A DNA stretch of 10,575 nt from CAZZKF01 sp964654995. Lineage in GTDB: Bacteria; Pseudomonadota; Alphaproteobacteria; CAZZKF01. The stretch lies in the NCBI GenBank assembly GCA_964654995.1, contig CAZZKF010000082.1, positions 1 to 10,575 of the forward strand. The letters run 5' to 3'. Each line of letters opens with the position of its first letter. Positions within the stretch are counted from its first letter, which is position 1. Below the pieces are notes generated by a model. The model ran no database searches and had not been told where the DNA came from. It saw nothing but the letters and a program-made list of their open reading frames with translations. A program made the translations under genes and the position numbers. This document shows positions 1-6,321 of this stretch, piece by piece.

Positions 1-1016
1 TCGTCGATGTTGATCTTGCCGTCCATGTACCAGTCCACGATCCGGGGCACGTCGGTGCGGCCCCTGGCGCCACCGAACGCGGTGCCGCGCCACACCCGGC
101 CGGTAACCAGCTGGAAGGGCCGCGTCGAGATTTCCTCGCCCGCCCCGGCGACCCCGATGATGATGCTTTCCCCCCAGCCCTTGTGACAGCACTCCAGCGC
201 CGTGCGCATGACGTTTACGTTGCCGATGCACTCGAACGAATAATCGGCGCCGCCACCGGTGAGATCGACGAGATGGGCGACCAGATCGCCGTCCACCTCA
301 TCCGGGTTGACGAAATCGGTCATGCCGAACTTCTCGGCGATGTCCTTCTTGGCCGGGTTGGTGTCGACGCCGATGATCCTGTCGGCCCCGACCATGCGGC
401 AGCCCTGAATGACGTTGAGGCCGATGCCGCCCAATCCGAAGACCACGACATTGGCGCCGGGCTCGACCTTCGCCGTATTGATCACCGCACCGAGCCCGGT
501 GGTCACCCCGCAGCCGATGTAGCAGACCTTGTCAAAGGGGGCGTCGGCGCGGATCTTGGCCACCGCGATCTCGGGCAGCACCGTGTAGTTGGCAAAGGTC
601 GAGCAGCCCATGTAGTGATGGATCGTCTCACCGCCCATCGAGAACCGGCTGGTGCCGTCGGGCATCACCCCGCGGCCCTGGGTCTCGCGGATCGCCTGGC
701 ACAGGTTGGTCTTGCCGGACGTGCAGTATTCGCACTCGCGGCACTCAGGCGTATAGAGCGGGATCACGTGATCGCCGGGCGCGACGCTTTTCACACCGGC
801 GCCGACGTCGACCACCACGCCGGCGCCTTCATGGCCCAGAATGGCCGGGAACAGGCCTTCCGGGTCGGCGCCCGAAAGGGTGAATTCGTCGGTGTGGCAG
901 ATGCCGGTGGCCTTGATCTCGACCAGAACCTCGCCCTCGCGCGGGCCCTCGAGCGTCACGGTTTCGAGCGATAAGGGCTTGCCCGCCTCAAAGGCGACGG
1001 CGGCACGCACCTCCAT
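1..1016 (-). CDS. frmA: Class III alcohol dehydrogenase / S-(hydroxymethyl)glutathione dehydrogenase (partial, C-terminus beyond window)
   Basis: This is a zinc- and NAD-dependent cytoplasmic dehydrogenase that oxidises S-hydroxymethylglutathione, the glutathione adduct of formaldehyde, to S-formylglutathione. I read 338 codons on the minus strand; the family is about 370 residues, so only the last ~30 are missing. Visible features are the catalytic zinc ligands C40 (in GICHTDEFT), H62 (GHEGAG) and C169 (GCGVTTG), the structural zinc cysteines C92, C95, C98 and C106 (PECRECEYCTSGKTNLC), the class III stretch QGRGVMPDGTSRFS near residues 114-126, and the Rossmann glycine motif FGLGGIGLNV. The ATG at 1016 is preceded by GGGGAGGA at a good distance. 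It is divergent from dapA across a 137-bp gap. An S-formylglutathione hydrolase gene, the usual partner, is not in the window and could lie to the left. Confidence 0.95.
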   Translation of the reverse strand, partial: MEVRAAVAFEAGKPLSLETVTLEGPREGEVLVEIKATGICHTDEFTLSGADPEGLFPAILGHEGAGVVVDVGAGVKSVAPGDHVIPLYTPECRECEYCTSGKTNLCQAIRETQGRGVMPDGTSRFSMGGETIHHYMGCSTFANYTVLPEIAVAKIRADAPFDKVCYIGCGVTTGLGAVINTAKVEPGANVVVFGLGGIGLNVIQGCRMVGADRIIGVDTNPAKKDIAEKFGMTDFVNPDEVDGDLVAHLVDLTGGGADYSFECIGNVNVMRTALECCHKGWGESIIIGVAGAGEEISTRPFQLVTGRVWRGTAFGGARGRTDVPRIVDWYMDGKINID

Positions 1017-1055
1017 GATCTTTTCCTCCCCGTTTTGCGCCGGTCGGCTCTGAAA

Positions 1056-1083
1056 AGTTTACATGATGGGGCTGCCGGCGCAA
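1056..1083 (-). promoter_or_regulatory. Putative sigma70-type promoter for the class III alcohol dehydrogenase gene
   Basis: On the minus strand TTGCGC (1083-1078) lies 16 nt before TAAACT (1061-1056). This would place the transcription start about 30-35 nt before the ATG at 1016, leaving room for the GGGGAGGA ribosome-binding site. Both boxes match the bacterial consensus only partly. The call rests on position and spacing. Confidence 0.35.
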
Positions 1084-1086
1084 TCC

Positions 1087-1115
1087 TTGCCGCAAGGGGA
1101 GCCGGGCGCTATCTT
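1087..1115 (+). promoter_or_regulatory. Putative sigma70-type promoter for dapA-smpB operon
   Basis: TTGCCG (1087-1092) and TATCTT (1110-1115) are separated by 17 nt, each matching four of six consensus positions. A start near 1122 would give a leader of about 30 nt before the dapA ATG at 1154. No attenuator or riboswitch-like structure fits in so short a leader. It lies close to the proposed divergent promoter at 1056-1083, so the two could compete or share control. Confidence 0.4.
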
Positions 1116-1153
1116 CGCGGGCACAGGCGCGTCAAATCCAAGGGGCCGAAACC

Positions 1154-2032
1154 ATGTTCAAAGGGTCGATCACCGCCCTGATCACACCGTTCGCCGACGG
1201 GAGTGTCGATGAGGCCGCCTATCGCCGGCTGGTCGACTGGCAGATCAGTGAGGGCACGAACGGACTGGTGCCCTGCGGCACCACCGGCGAGTCCGCCACC
1301 TTGAGCCCCGAGGAGCATTTGCAGGTGATCCGAATCTGCGTCGAGGCGACGGCCGGGCGGGTGCCGGTGATCGCCGGGACCGGCTCGAATTCGACGACGG
1401 AAGCCATCCACTATTCGCAGGAAGCCCAGGCCGCCGGCGCCGACGCCCTGCTGATCGTTACGCCGTATTACAACAAGCCGACGCAAGAGGGGCTTTATGC
1501 CCATTATCACGCCATTCATGAGGCGACCGGGCTGCCGATCATCATCTACAACATTCCCGGGCGCTGCGTCGTTGATCTGAGCGTGGAGACGCTGGCCCGG
1601 CTGGCCGAATTGCCGCGCATCGTGGGCATCAAGGATGCCACCGGCGATATCGCCCGCATCTCCCGCCAGCGCGCCGCCGCCGGGCCCGATTTCATCCAGC
1701 TTTCGGGCGAGGACGCGACCGCGCTCGCCGTCATGGCGCATGGCGGCCGGGGCTGCATCTCGGTCACCGCCAATGTCGCGCCGGCCTTGTGCGCGCAGTT
1801 TCAGGCGGCCTGTCTGGCCGGCGATTTCACCGCGGCGCTGGAGATTCAGGACCGGCTGATGCCGCTGCACGAAGCCCTGTTCGTCGAGACCAACCCGGCG
1901 CCGGTCAAATATGCCGCCAGCCTGCTGGGGCTGTGCGCCCCGGATCTGCGCCTGCCGCTGGTGCCGCCCCGCGAGGCCACCCGCGCGCGCGTGCGCGCGG
2001 CGATGGCGGCGGCCGGGTTGTTGAAGGACTAG
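1154..2032 (+). CDS. dapA: 4-hydroxy-tetrahydrodipicolinate synthase
   Basis: DapA condenses pyruvate with aspartate semialdehyde, the first committed step to diaminopimelate and lysine, in the cytoplasm. The 292-residue protein is full family length and a class I aldolase TIM barrel. The Schiff-base lysine is K160 in IVGIKDAT. The proton-relay and substrate residues T43, T44, Y106, Y132 and R137 sit in GTTGES, TPYYNKPTQEGLY and YNIPGR, one position lower than in the E. coli enzyme. By the same alignment, E. coli lysine-site residues S48, A49, H56, N80, E84 and Y106 are kept as S47, A48, H55, N79, E83 and Y105, while H53 is P52. Lysine feedback is therefore plausible but unproven. The start at 1154 gives a normal N-terminus. 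The gene is followed after 4 nt by smpB. Confidence 0.96.
   Translation: MFKGSITALITPFADGSVDEAAYRRLVDWQISEGTNGLVPCGTTGESATLSPEEHLQVIRICVEATAGRVPVIAGTGSNSTTEAIHYSQEAQAAGADALLIVTPYYNKPTQEGLYAHYHAIHEATGLPIIIYNIPGRCVVDLSVETLARLAELPRIVGIKDATGDIARISRQRAAAGPDFIQLSGEDATALAVMAHGGRGCISVTANVAPALCAQFQAACLAGDFTAALEIQDRLMPLHEALFVETNPAPVKYAASLLGLCAPDLRLPLVPPREATRARVRAAMAAAGLLKD
1982..1999. repeat. Alternating CG/GC tract, near-palindromic
   Basis: An 18-nt strictly alternating pyrimidine-purine run (CG units with one TG) lies in the last codons of dapA, about 40 nt before smpB. The flanking sequence 1981-2000 is a near-perfect palindrome with one mismatched pair. The tract codes for the Arg/Ala-rich helix at the DapA C-terminus, so it may be only codon bias. 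Such tracts can adopt Z-DNA or fold as a hairpin. Confidence 0.6.
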
Positions 2033-2036
2033 CGCC

Positions 2037-2522
2037 GTGGCGCGACGCCGGCGCGCCGGACCCGGGGTCAAGGCCAAAATCGTGGCCGAAAACCGCAAGG
2101 CCCGGCACAATTACACCATCGAGGATGTCTATGAAGCCGGCATCGTGCTCCACGGCAGCGAGGTCAAATCCTTGCGCGGCGGCCACGCCAGCCTCGGCGA
2201 TTCGTATGCCGAGGTGAAAGACGGCGAGATTTTCCTGGTCAATGCCCATATTCCCGAATATCCGCAGGCCGGGCGCTTCAATCATGCGCCGCGCCGGCCG
2301 CGCAAGCTGCTGCTGCACAAGCGCGAGATCGACCGCCTCGCCGGCGCCGTCAAGCGCGCCGGGATGACACTTGTGCCGCTTTCGATCTATTTCAATGACA
2401 AGGGCCGGGCCAAGGTGGAACTGGCAACGGCGCGGGGCAAGAAGCTCTATGACAAGCGCCAGACCGAAAAGGACCGCTCCTGGAAACGCGCCAAGGAACG
2501 GCTCTTGCGCGAAAAGGGATAA
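2037..2522 (+). CDS. smpB: SsrA-binding protein SmpB
   Basis: SmpB binds tmRNA and brings it to stalled ribosomes in trans-translation. The 161-residue protein has the whole family pattern: a basic N-terminal arm, the block AENRKARHNYTIEDVYEAG (about 18-36), HGSEVKSLR (39-47), RKLLLHKREI (near 89-98), KVELATARGKKLYDKR (126-141), and a lysine/arginine-rich C-terminal tail that in the family enters the mRNA channel. The start is GTG at 2037, chosen because GAAGGA (2023-2028) lies 8 nt upstream and because this N-terminus matches family length. That ribosome-binding site is inside the end of dapA, which suggests translational coupling. The tmRNA gene itself is not in the window. Confidence 0.95.
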   Translation: MARRRRAGPGVKAKIVAENRKARHNYTIEDVYEAGIVLHGSEVKSLRGGHASLGDSYAEVKDGEIFLVNAHIPEYPQAGRFNHAPRRPRKLLLHKREIDRLAGAVKRAGMTLVPLSIYFNDKGRAKVELATARGKKLYDKRQTEKDRSWKRAKERLLREKG

Positions 2523-2528
2523 GCGACA

Positions 2529-3200
2529 ATGACCAGGGACGACAGCTCCAAGCCCGAAGGGGTCCGCGAAAAGCTGGTGCGTGCCAAGGAGAAATGGGCG
2601 CGCGAAGGCCGCCTGCTGACCGGCCGGCCGGGTGACCCGAAGCGCGACCGCCTGCCGCCCGGCCAGCGCCAGGTCAGCGACTGGCCGGTCCTCGATCTGG
2701 GCGTGCAGCCCAGCGTCTCGCCCGAGACCTGGTCCTTGACCATCGACGGACTGGTGGACAACCCGGTGGTCTGGCGCTGGGCCGATTTCCTCGCCCTGCC
2801 GCAGACCGAACTCACCTCCGACATCCATTGCGTGACCCAGTGGTCGCGGTTTGACAATCGCTGGACCGGGGTTCTGGCCACCGAGATTCTGGCCCGCGTG
2901 CGCCCGCGCGCCGAGGCCCGCCATCTGGTCTTTCACGGCGCCGACGGCTACACCACCAATGTTGCATTGGACGTGTTTGCCGAGCCCGACGTGCTGCTGG
3001 CGCATGCCTGGGAGGGGCGGCCCCTGCCGCTCGAGCACGGCGGGCCGGTGCGCGTCGTCATCCCGCGCTACTACTTCTGGAAAAGCGCCAAGTGGCTGAC
3101 CCGCATCGAGGTGCTGGCGACTGACCGCCCCGGCTTCTGGGAAGAGCGCGGCTATCACAACGTCGGCGACCCGTGGAAGGAAGAACGTTACAGTTCCTGA
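2529..3200 (+). CDS. Sulfite-oxidase-like molybdopterin-dependent oxidoreductase, cytoplasmic type
   Basis: The 223-residue protein matches the oxidoreductase molybdopterin-binding domain (sulfite oxidase fold). The molybdenum-ligating cysteine is probably C101 in SDIHCVTQWSRFDNRW. Other family signs are the PETWSLTIDGLVDNP strand (about 65-79), FHGADGYTTN (135-144), AHAWEGRPLPLEHGGPVR (159-175) and IPRYYFWKSAKWL (178-190). There is no Tat or Sec signal peptide: the N-terminus is highly charged (MTRDDSSKPEGVREKLVRAK), so it should be cytoplasmic, like the B. subtilis YuiH group and unlike periplasmic MsrP or sulfite dehydrogenases. Neither the dimerisation domain nor a haem domain of full sulfite oxidases is present. 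Substrate and electron acceptor are unknown. It starts 6 nt after smpB and is preceded by AAAAGGGATAAG, so it is probably the third gene of the operon. Confidence 0.85.
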   Translation: MTRDDSSKPEGVREKLVRAKEKWAREGRLLTGRPGDPKRDRLPPGQRQVSDWPVLDLGVQPSVSPETWSLTIDGLVDNPVVWRWADFLALPQTELTSDIHCVTQWSRFDNRWTGVLATEILARVRPRAEARHLVFHGADGYTTNVALDVFAEPDVLLAHAWEGRPLPLEHGGPVRVVIPRYYFWKSAKWLTRIEVLATDRPGFWEERGYHNVGDPWKEERYSS

Positions 3201-3203
3201 CCC

Positions 3204-3860
3204 TCACGTCCCGGCGATCCAGGCGCAGGCGGCGGCGAACACGGCGCGGAACATCGGCTCGGTGAGCCGCCGGGTATTCGTGTTGTAGCGCGAGCAGTGA
3301 TAGCTGTCGAACAGCGCCAGCCCGGCGCCGAGATCGTGCCGGGCGCCATGGGCGAAGGGGAAGGCGGCGCGCTTGCGCCCCCGCGCCGCGATCACCGAGT
3401 CATGGGCAATGCGCCCCAGCGCGATGATCGCCCGCAAGTCGGCCAGCCCGTCGATGGTGGCGGACAGAAACGGCCGGCAGGCGGCGATTTCGGCCGCCTT
3501 CGGCTTGTTTTCGGGCGGCAGGCAGCGCACGGCGTTGGTGATCAGGCAGCCCTCAAGCTGAAGCCCGTCATCCGGGCGCGCCTCGTAAACGCCGCGCGAC
3601 AGGCCGAAGTCGGCGAGCGTGCGGTAAAGCAAATCGCCGGCATAATCGCCGGTGAACGGGCGGCCGGTGCGATTCGCCCCGGCGCGGCCCGGCGCCAGGC
3701 CGACGATCAGCAGCCGCGCGCTTGGATCCCCGAAAGAGGGGACCGGCGCATTGAACCAGTCGGGCTGGCTTTGGCGCAGGCTTTCACGCTCGATGACCAG
3801 GCGCGGGCACAGTTCGCACTGCGCCGGCGGGTCGGCAAGCGCGCCGGCCGGTGGCGGCAT
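3204..3860 (-). CDS. Family 5 uracil-DNA glycosylase (UdgB type, [4Fe-4S])
   Basis: This DNA-repair enzyme removes uracil, and in family 5 often other deaminated bases, from DNA. The 218-residue protein carries motif A GLAPGRAGANRTGRPFTGD (54-72), diagnostic of family 5 rather than family 4, and motif B SYHCSRYNTNTRRLT (187-200) with the conserved histidine H188. Four cysteines expected to hold the iron-sulfur cluster are visible: C15 and C18 (CELC), C113 (NAVRCLPPENKP) and C128. In many homologues I recall HPS where this protein has H188-C189-S. The ATG at 3860 has a modest AGAGG about 10 nt upstream. It lies 28 nt downstream of the NYN gene on the same strand, probably one transcript, and its stop is 3 nt from the convergent molybdopterin gene. 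Confidence 0.9.
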   Translation of the reverse strand: MPPPAGALADPPAQCELCPRLVIERESLRQSQPDWFNAPVPSFGDPSARLLIVGLAPGRAGANRTGRPFTGDYAGDLLYRTLADFGLSRGVYEARPDDGLQLEGCLITNAVRCLPPENKPKAAEIAACRPFLSATIDGLADLRAIIALGRIAHDSVIAARGRKRAAFPFAHGARHDLGAGLALFDSYHCSRYNTNTRRLTEPMFRAVFAAACAWIAGT

Positions 3861-3888
3861 CTCGGTGTCGCCTCTCGGGACCCGGCGC

Positions 3889-4467
3889 TCAGGTGCCGAA
3901 GCGGCTGTCGGGATGATCGGGCAGATCCGGCACTTCCGCCGCCTCCGGCTCGATCGCCGCGCGGGTGATCAGCGGCGCGAGTTCGTCGAGCTCGATGAAG
4001 GCGTCGCATTGCCGGCGCAGCTCGTCGGCGACCATCGGCGGATTGCTGCGCATGGTGGACACCACGCTCACCCGCTTGCCCTTGCGCTGCACCGCCTCGA
4101 CCAGGCGGCGGAAATCGCCGTCGCCCGAGAACAGATAAATGTGATCGAGATGCGGCGCCAGTTCGAGCACGTCGATGGCCAGCTCGATGTCCATGTTGCC
4201 CTTGACCTTGCGCCGCCCGGCGGCGCCGGCGTATTCCTTGGCCGGCTTGGTGATCAGCGTGTAGCCGTTGTAATCCAGCCAGTCGACCAGCGGGCGCAGC
4301 GGCGAATATTCCTGATCTTCCATCAACGCCGTGTAATAAAGGGCGCGCAGCAGATAGCCGCGTTTGGAAAATTCCTCGAGCAGGCGCTTGTAATCGATAT
4401 CGAACCCGAGGGCCCGGGCGGCGGCGTAGAGATTGGCGCCGTCGATGAACAATGCGATTTTTTCCAT
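3889..4467 (-). CDS. LabA-like NYN domain protein (putative PIN-fold ribonuclease)
   Basis: The 192-residue protein begins MEKIALFIDGANLY, the hallmark of LabA/DUF88 proteins with a NYN domain. Acidic residues expected at the metal site are D9 (FIDGAN), D93 and D99 (NMDIELAIDVL), and D116/D118 (FSGDGDF). The basic segment GRRKVKGN (84-91) precedes the second acidic motif, as usual. NYN domains share the PIN/FLAP nuclease fold and are thought to be metal-dependent RNases; no substrate can be read here. Residues after about 165 are an acidic, proline-rich tail. A possible TATTTT box lies only 7 nt before the ATG, so the promoter is not clear. In alphaproteobacteria I recall this gene being commonly next to folK, as here (divergent). 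Confidence 0.88.
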   Translation of the reverse strand: MEKIALFIDGANLYAAARALGFDIDYKRLLEEFSKRGYLLRALYYTALMEDQEYSPLRPLVDWLDYNGYTLITKPAKEYAGAAGRRKVKGNMDIELAIDVLELAPHLDHIYLFSGDGDFRRLVEAVQRKGKRVSVVSTMRSNPPMVADELRRQCDAFIELDELAPLITRAAIEPEAAEVPDLPDHPDSRFGT

Positions 4468-4649
4468 GTCCGATAAAATAGTCCTGTGTGAAGTGGATGG
4501 TTGCTCATGAGACCGAATGGGCGGTTCAAAATGTCCTGGCGCAGGACCGGATGCACCCGCTCGGGGCCGATGCGTCCGGCGCTCTCTGATACGCGAGACA
4601 TAATGAACTCAATTTATGGCGGCCGTGGGCGCCCGGCAAGGGGCAGCAC
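4468..4649. other. Divergent intergenic region between NYN gene and folK
   Basis: These 182 nt separate two divergently transcribed genes and should hold both promoters. On the plus strand, CATAAT (4599-4604) is a good -10 candidate for folK, but no convincing -35 box lies 16-18 nt upstream. AAGGGG (4638-4643) is a clear ribosome-binding site for folK. On the minus strand, TATTTT lies 7 nt before the NYN start. GTCCTG occurs at 4481-4486 and again as the left arm of the inverted repeat at 4533-4547. A 30-codon ORF at 4497-4589 is present but unsupported. Confidence 0.5.
4533..4547. repeat. Inverted repeat GTCCTG-GCG-CAGGAC
   Basis: This is a perfect 6-bp inverted repeat with a 3-nt centre in the NYN/folK divergent region. 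No T-run follows on either strand, so it is not an intrinsic terminator. A dyad in a divergent promoter region could be an operator. The copy of GTCCTG at 4481-4486 is a possible half site. It may also be chance in GC-rich DNA. Confidence 0.5.
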
Positions 4650-5162
4650 ATGATTCTGATCGCTCTGGGCGCCAATCTTGCCTCGCCCCGCTTTGGCCCG
4701 CCGGTGGAAACCTTGCGCGCCGCGCTCGCCGCACTCCCCGACTACGGCATCGAGGTGGTGGCGCGCTCAAACTGGTACCGGTCCGCCCCGCTCGTGCCCG
4801 AGCCCGGCACTGCCGGCGATCAGCCCAGCTATGTGAACGGGGCGGCGGCGGTGGCCACGGAGCTGGAGCCACGCGCACTGCTCGATGCCCTGCTCAACCT
4901 GGAGCGTGCCTTCGGGCGTGTGCGCCGGGCCCGCTGGGGCCCGCGTATCCTCGATCTCGATCTCCTGGCCTACGGCGACCGGATCGTCGACGAACCGGGG
5001 CTCACGCTGCCGCACCCGCAGCTTGCGGCGCGGCGCTTCGTGCTGCGCCCGTTGATGGACATCGCGCCTGACTGGCGCCATCCGGTCACCGGCCTGGGCC
5101 TCGCCGAAATGGACGCGCAGCTCGGCCCCGCGCAAGTTGTGGAACCGTTTTCCCGGCCCTAG
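4650..5162 (+). CDS. folK: 2-amino-4-hydroxy-6-hydroxymethyldihydropteridine pyrophosphokinase (HPPK)
   Basis: FolK transfers pyrophosphate from ATP to 6-hydroxymethyl-7,8-dihydropterin in folate synthesis. The 170-residue protein is full length. It shows the N-terminal LIALGANLASP (3-13), SNWYRSAPL (40-48), QPSYVNGAAA (58-67), the long core motif FGRVRRARWGPRILDLDLL (88-106) whose D102 and D104 correspond to the magnesium-binding aspartates, and PHPQLAARRFVLRPLMDIAP (121-140). The ATG at 4650 follows AAGGGG by 6 nt. It is the only plus-strand gene between two minus-strand units. From memory, rpoZ usually follows folK in alphaproteobacteria; here the next gene is a convergent methyltransferase. 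Confidence 0.95.
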   Translation: MILIALGANLASPRFGPPVETLRAALAALPDYGIEVVARSNWYRSAPLVPEPGTAGDQPSYVNGAAAVATELEPRALLDALLNLERAFGRVRRARWGPRILDLDLLAYGDRIVDEPGLTLPHPQLAARRFVLRPLMDIAPDWRHPVTGLGLAEMDAQLGPAQVVEPFSRP

Positions 5163-5172
5163 GATCGGGACC

Positions 5173-5198
5173 AAAGGCGCAGCCTCGATTCCGCCTTT
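5173..5198. terminator. Possible bidirectional terminator between folK and methyltransferase
   Basis: AAAGGCG (5173-5179) pairs perfectly with CGCCTTT (5192-5198) across a 12-nt loop, inside the 61-bp gap between two convergent stops. A competing shorter hairpin, CGCC-TTTT-GGCG (5192-5203), overlaps it. There is no separate T-run after the stem: the T residues lie within the right arm. The call therefore rests mainly on position. Confidence 0.35.
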
Positions 5199-5223
5199 TG
5201 GCGCTTGCCGCGGTGCTGCGCCC

Positions 5224-6276
5224 TCAGGCGCGGGCTTCGAGTACCATGTTGGTCGGCGTTTCGGTGGCCCGCCGGACGTGCGAAAATCCGCCTTCGTTGA
5301 GCACCGCCGTCAGCTTTTTCTCGCCGGCCTGGGCGCCGAGCCCGAGGGCGCCTTCCTGCGACAGCGACGCCGGCACGCAGATCGTCGTCGAGAAGCTGTA
5401 GAAGATCTGGCTGATCGGGTTCATGTTCTCGGCCAGGGCGTCACCGGCCAGCGGCTCGACCACCATGAAGGTGCCGTCCGGCTTGAGAGCCTGCCGGATG
5501 TGCCGCGCCGCGCCGACCGGATCGCCCATGTCGTGCAGCGCATCGAAGATGCAGGCGAAATCGAAATCCGATCCGGAAAAATCCTGGGCCGCGGCGACTT
5601 CGAATTCGATGTTCGCAACGCCGGCATCGAGCGCCTTCTGTCGCGCCGCCTCGATCGACGGAGCGTGAAAGTCGATGCCCACCACCGTCGCGTTGGGAAA
5701 GGACCGGGCCATCAGCACCGTCGAGCTGCCATGGCCGCAGCCGATGTCGACGATCCGGCCGCCGGCGTCGAGCTTTTCCCTCACCCCGTCGAGTGACGGG
5801 ATCCAGTTGTCGACCAGATTGGCGGCATAGCCGGGCCGGAAAAACCGGTCGGTGGCGCAAAAGCAGCACGGCGACTGGTCGCTCCAGGCCCGCCCCTGGC
5901 CGGACCTGAAGGTCGCCACCGCCTGATCATGGGTTTCGAACTGGGACATGATTGCCTGAAAAAACCCCTGCATGCAGGCCGGCTGGCCTTCGCGGGAAAA
6001 GACCGTCGCCTGCTCCGGGGTGAGCGTGAATGTGTCCGAGGCCGGATCGTAATCGACATAGCCGGCCACCGCGTTGGCGCTCAGCCATTCGCGCAGATAG
6101 CGGGCGTTCATCCCGGTGCGCTCTGCAAGCGCCTCCGCCGTGACCGGGCCGGCCCCGTCCATGGCTGTGTAGACGCCGGCCTGATCGCCGATATAGGCCA
6201 TGAACAGCCCCATGGCCCCGGCGACATCGCCGATCACCTTGCCGGCAAGTTCCTCCACTTTTCTCACGTCCAACAT
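5224..6276 (-). CDS. SAM-dependent class I methyltransferase with N-terminal winged-helix region (Rv2258c-like)
   Basis: The 350-residue protein has two parts. Residues about 1-95 look like the winged-helix/dimerisation region of small-molecule O/C-methyltransferases (VTAEALAERTGMNARYLREWLS at 45-66 is the helix-turn-helix-like part). Residues about 170-350 form the Rossmann methyltransferase domain, with motif I VDIGCGHGSS (176-185), the acidic residue after strand 2 (D202 in VGIDFH), the IFDALHDMGDP motif IV region, and FMVVEPLAG as motif VI. The closest remembered family is M. tuberculosis Rv2258c, of unknown substrate. A cysteine-rich stretch PCCFC (136-140) lies in the linker. The ATG at 6276 is preceded by AAAGGGCGGGAG. 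It is monocistronic on its strand, converges with folK, and is divergent from two membrane-protein genes. I do not assign a substrate. Confidence 0.88.
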   Translation of the reverse strand: MLDVRKVEELAGKVIGDVAGAMGLFMAYIGDQAGVYTAMDGAGPVTAEALAERTGMNARYLREWLSANAVAGYVDYDPASDTFTLTPEQATVFSREGQPACMQGFFQAIMSQFETHDQAVATFRSGQGRAWSDQSPCCFCATDRFFRPGYAANLVDNWIPSLDGVREKLDAGGRIVDIGCGHGSSTVLMARSFPNATVVGIDFHAPSIEAARQKALDAGVANIEFEVAAAQDFSGSDFDFACIFDALHDMGDPVGAARHIRQALKPDGTFMVVEPLAGDALAENMNPISQIFYSFSTTICVPASLSQEGALGLGAQAGEKKLTAVLNEGGFSHVRRATETPTNMVLEARA

Positions 6277-6288
6277 GGCTCCCGCCCT

Positions 6289-6310
6289 TTCATTTCGTGT
6301 TCATTTCATG
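6289..6310. repeat. Two tandem 11-bp repeats, TTCATTTCNTG
   Basis: TTCATTTCGTG (6289-6299) is followed directly by TTCATTTCATG (6300-6310), identical at ten of eleven positions and spaced about one helical turn. They begin 13 bp before the methyltransferase start codon, and are AT-rich in a GC-rich setting. They overlap the likely 5' leader or promoter of that gene, so a regulator bound to one DNA face, or an mRNA-level element, is possible. Confidence 0.7.
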
Positions 6311-6321
6311 GGCACTGACCT

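Noticed and set aside
183..974. Long plus-strand ORF of 263 codons opposite the alcohol dehydrogenase gene
   Set aside because: It is the antisense shadow of a gene with intact zinc-site motifs; its own product is low-complexity His/Ala/Gly/Arg-rich with no domain.
1905..3158. Minus-strand ORF of 417 codons opposite dapA end, smpB and the molybdopterin gene
   Set aside because: It covers three well-supported plus-strand genes and shows no family motif; long antisense frames are expected at this GC content.
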